A stretch of DNA of 64,000 nucleotides from Niallia nealsonii. Its GTDB lineage: Bacteria; Bacillota; Bacilli; Bacillales; Cytobacillaceae. The notes beneath the pieces were generated by a model, which was given only the letters and a program-made list of their open reading frames with translations, was not told the origin of the DNA and did not search any database. Location of the stretch: contig NZ_PISE01000027.1 of the NCBI RefSeq assembly GCF_002835805.1, positions 45,175-109,174 of the forward strand. The letters are read 5' to 3'. A program made the translations under genes and the position numbers. This document shows, one piece after another, positions 61,859 to 64,000 of this stretch. Position 1 is the stretch's first letter. Every line of letters begins with the position of its first letter.

Positions 61859-63996
61859 CCGAATTATTATTAAAATATTTTCGAACACAGCAGAAAGTCT
61901 CACCGAAAGAAAAGAGATATGACACACAATGTCCCTTTTGCAGTATGCAGTGCAAAATGCAGTTGGTAGAAGAATCTATTGTATCAAGGAAAAAGTATAC
62001 TGTTATAGGCAGAGATAATCCTACTTCAGAGGGGCGTTTATGCATTAAAGGTTTAAATGCGCACCAGCATGCTATGCATCATAGTCGGATTAAATATCCA
62101 TTAAAAAAAGTAAATGGAAAATTCGTCCAAATTTCATGGCAAGAAGCTTTAGATTGTATTAAAGATAATTTTATCAGCATCCAAAAAGAGTATGGAAAAA
62201 ATGCGTTATCAGTATATGGGAGTGCTTCGATTACGAATGAAGAAGCGTATTTATTAGGAAAGTTTGCCCGTGTTGCTTTAGAAACAAAATATATTGATTA
62301 TAATGGTCGCTTATGCATGTCGGCAGCAGCTACTGCAGCAAATCAAACATTTGGAATGGATAGGGGATTAACCAATTCGTTAGCAGAGATACCTTATACT
62401 CGTGTCATTATTTTAGCAGGCACAAACTTAGCAGAGTGTCAGCCAACGATTATTCCCTATTTTGAAAAAGCCAAAGAGAATGGGGCATATATTATTGCAA
62501 TAGATCCTCGTGAAACAGCAACAACTAAACTAGCAGACTTGCATTTAAAAGGTCGTCCTGGTACCGATGCAGCATTGGCAAATGGATTGCTAAAAGTTAT
62601 TTTGGAAGAAAATTTAATTGACGAAGCATTTATAGAAAAGCAGGTCAATGGATTTGCTGAAGTAAAAGAATACATTAGCACACTTGATTTGAAAGAAATT
62701 GCTGAATTAACAGGAGTACCATTAGAAGATATACAAAAAGCAGGGGTTAAATTTGGGAAAGAAGAATCTGGCATGATTTTAACGGCAAGAGGAATTGAAC
62801 AGCAAACAGACGGTACAGCAGCTGTGCGCAATTTTTTAAATATTCTTCTTGCAACAGGAAAAATTGGCAAACCATACTCTGGCTATGGAGCAATTACAGG
62901 ACAAGGAAATGGCCAAGGTGCAAGAGAGCATGGGCAAAAGGCGGATCAATTGCCAGGATACCGAAGCATTGAGAATGAAGAACATCGAAGTTTTATTGCA
63001 AATATATGGGGAGTAGAAGAGAAGGAGCTTCCACGAAAAGGAGTTTCGGCCTTTGAGATGTTTGAAAAAACAGATGAAGGAGAAATTAAGGGGATGTTCT
63101 TAATGTGCTCTAATCCTGTCATGTCTAATCCTGATGCTAATTTTATTAAAAGAGCTTTAGGAAAATTAAAGTTTTTTGTTGTGGTAGACATGTTTATGTC
63201 GGAAACGGCGAAAATGGCAGATATTATTTTGCCAACCTCTTCTTATTTGGAAGATGAAGGAACGATGACAAATTTAGAAGGTCGTGTTATTTTGCGGGAA
63301 GCTTCCAAATCATGCCCAGGAAATGTAAAACATGATTGGCAAATTATTTGTGAGATAGCAGATGTGCTCGGTAAAGGTGCCCATTTTTCTTATGAAAAGG
63401 CAGAAGATATTTTTAATGAATTGCGAAAGGCATCTAAAGGTGGGATTGCCGATTATTCTGGTATAACATATGACCGCCTAAGAAGAGAAGGAGGCATTTT
63501 GTGGCCATGTCCAGAAGAAGGCCATCCAGGGACTGTTCGATTGTTTGAAGAAGGGTTTGCAACAGAAGATGGCAAAGCCAAAATGACTATTGTCAAAAAT
63601 AAACCAGTTGTGCCTAAAGAAAAGGTCAGCATAGAGTATCCACTATATTTAACAACAGGCCGTGTGATGTCTCAGTATTTAACTGGTGTGCAAACGAGAA
63701 AAAGTGCTTCTTTATCTGCACGGAATTTTGAATCTTATATAGAAATACATCCAAAAACAGCTCAAGCCTATAATATTTTGGATAATCAGCTAGTCAAGGT
63801 TGAATCTAAAAGAGGACAGATTGTGGTAAGAAGCAAATGGTCGGAATCAATTCGCCAAGATACGGTTTTTGTTCCGATTCATTGGAGTGGATCGCAGAAT
63901 GTCAATAAGCTGGTTGGAGGGGAATTAGATCCTTCCTGCAGGATGCCAGGTTTTAAAGTAAGTGCAGTAAAGGTTCAGCCTTTTAAAGCAGAATAA
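61855..63996 (+). CDS. nasC: Assimilatory nitrate reductase catalytic subunit
   Basis: 713-aa molybdopterin (bis-MGD) oxidoreductase reducing nitrate to nitrite in the cytosol. [4Fe-4S] ligands Cys26, Cys29, Cys33 (CPFCSMQC) and Cys63 (GRLCIKG). Mo-cofactor binding segments include YNGRLCMSAAATAANQTFGMDRG (where Cys/Ser ligands Mo; split here around residues 145-167) and GQGNGQGAREHGQKADQLPG. The molydopterin dinucleotide-binding C-domain (about 600-713) reads TTGRVMSQYLTGVQTRK. Complete, ending 4 nt before the window edge. Same size as B. subtilis NasC (~710). Confidence 0.95.
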   Translation: MTELLLKYFRTQQKVSPKEKRYDTQCPFCSMQCKMQLVEESIVSRKKYTVIGRDNPTSEGRLCIKGLNAHQHAMHHSRIKYPLKKVNGKFVQISWQEALDCIKDNFISIQKEYGKNALSVYGSASITNEEAYLLGKFARVALETKYIDYNGRLCMSAAATAANQTFGMDRGLTNSLAEIPYTRVIILAGTNLAECQPTIIPYFEKAKENGAYIIAIDPRETATTKLADLHLKGRPGTDAALANGLLKVILEENLIDEAFIEKQVNGFAEVKEYISTLDLKEIAELTGVPLEDIQKAGVKFGKEESGMILTARGIEQQTDGTAAVRNFLNILLATGKIGKPYSGYGAITGQGNGQGAREHGQKADQLPGYRSIENEEHRSFIANIWGVEEKELPRKGVSAFEMFEKTDEGEIKGMFLMCSNPVMSNPDANFIKRALGKLKFFVVVDMFMSETAKMADIILPTSSYLEDEGTMTNLEGRVILREASKSCPGNVKHDWQIICEIADVLGKGAHFSYEKAEDIFNELRKASKGGIADYSGITYDRLRREGGILWPCPEEGHPGTVRLFEEGFATEDGKAKMTIVKNKPVVPKEKVSIEYPLYLTTGRVMSQYLTGVQTRKSASLSARNFESYIEIHPKTAQAYNILDNQLVKVESKRGQIVVRSKWSESIRQDTVFVPIHWSGSQNVNKLVGGELDPSCRMPGFKVSAVKVQPFKAE

Positions 63997-64000
63997 GAAA

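Overview
The window is a chromosomal segment of a low-G+C, endospore-forming Bacillaceae bacterium. Evidence for this includes an alpha/beta-type small acid-soluble spore protein, two YjcZ-family peptides, a Spo0E-type phosphatase, sporulation-type PAS and Cache histidine kinases, strong GGAGG ribosome binding sites with frequent TTG/GTG starts, and a gene order mtnU-mtnE-spo0E-kinD-mhqR like the ykr/ykv region of Bacillus subtilis. The genus cannot be fixed from sequence alone. I see no rRNA, tRNA, CRISPR array, prophage or transposase gene.

Layout, 1-20 kb. A cell-wall glucosaminidase (cut by the left edge) converges on an orphan MinD-like ATPase, preceded on its strand by an unlisted 51-codon membrane peptide. 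Next come a giant double-kinase hybrid sensor with a SARP-type response regulator, a FAD amine oxidase, a CwlO-like secreted endopeptidase, a Zur-controlled zinc ABC transporter (znuA / znuC-znuB), a D-2-hydroxyacid dehydrogenase, a phosphonate-type ABC transporter (phnD / phnC-phnE-phnE), and a MITE-like GC-rich repeat.

Layout, 18-35 kb. A YunD-like 5'-nucleotidase, a glutamine-amidotransferase-fold hydrolase, a stand-alone HPr, an orphan ABC ATPase and a HAD phosphatase precede a sigma-W-promoted nfeD-flotillin operon. Then come the opuA glycine betaine importer with a divergent GbsR-type regulator, two tiny YjcZ genes, and a TPP-riboswitch-controlled pyrimidine (thiXYZ-type) transport operon that includes a thiamine-binding-fold protein and a TatD-family hydrolase.

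Layout, 35-64 kb. RF3 (prfC), an Aap/Bzt-type general amino-acid ABC transporter, a Mn2+ (yybP-ykoY) riboswitch with its TerC exporter, a SASP, a KtrD-like K+ transporter, two tandem tiny proteins, a cytoplasmic three-PAS kinase, an ArsR-DUF2087 regulator, the methionine-salvage genes mtnU/mtnE, spo0E-like, kinD-like, an MhqR-like regulator, an M3 oligopeptidase, and a nitrate assimilation locus (narK/nasA-type transporter divergent from nasB-nasC, with a perfect TnrA/GlnR box).

Three families of intergenic repeats punctuate the segment: (A) an element ending in AAGTTTCACTTTAT, with or without an AATCAGTG...CACTGATT hairpin; (B) a 236-bp element with 30-bp terminal inverted repeats plus decayed remnants; (C) a 45-bp hairpin bounded by AGGCTCTG and AACAAAGCC. 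Much of the window is stimulus-response equipment: envelope stress (sigma-W flotillin), osmotic balance (opuA, KtrD), metal balance (Zn, Mn), nitrogen scavenging, and kinases and phosphatases feeding the sporulation phosphorelay.
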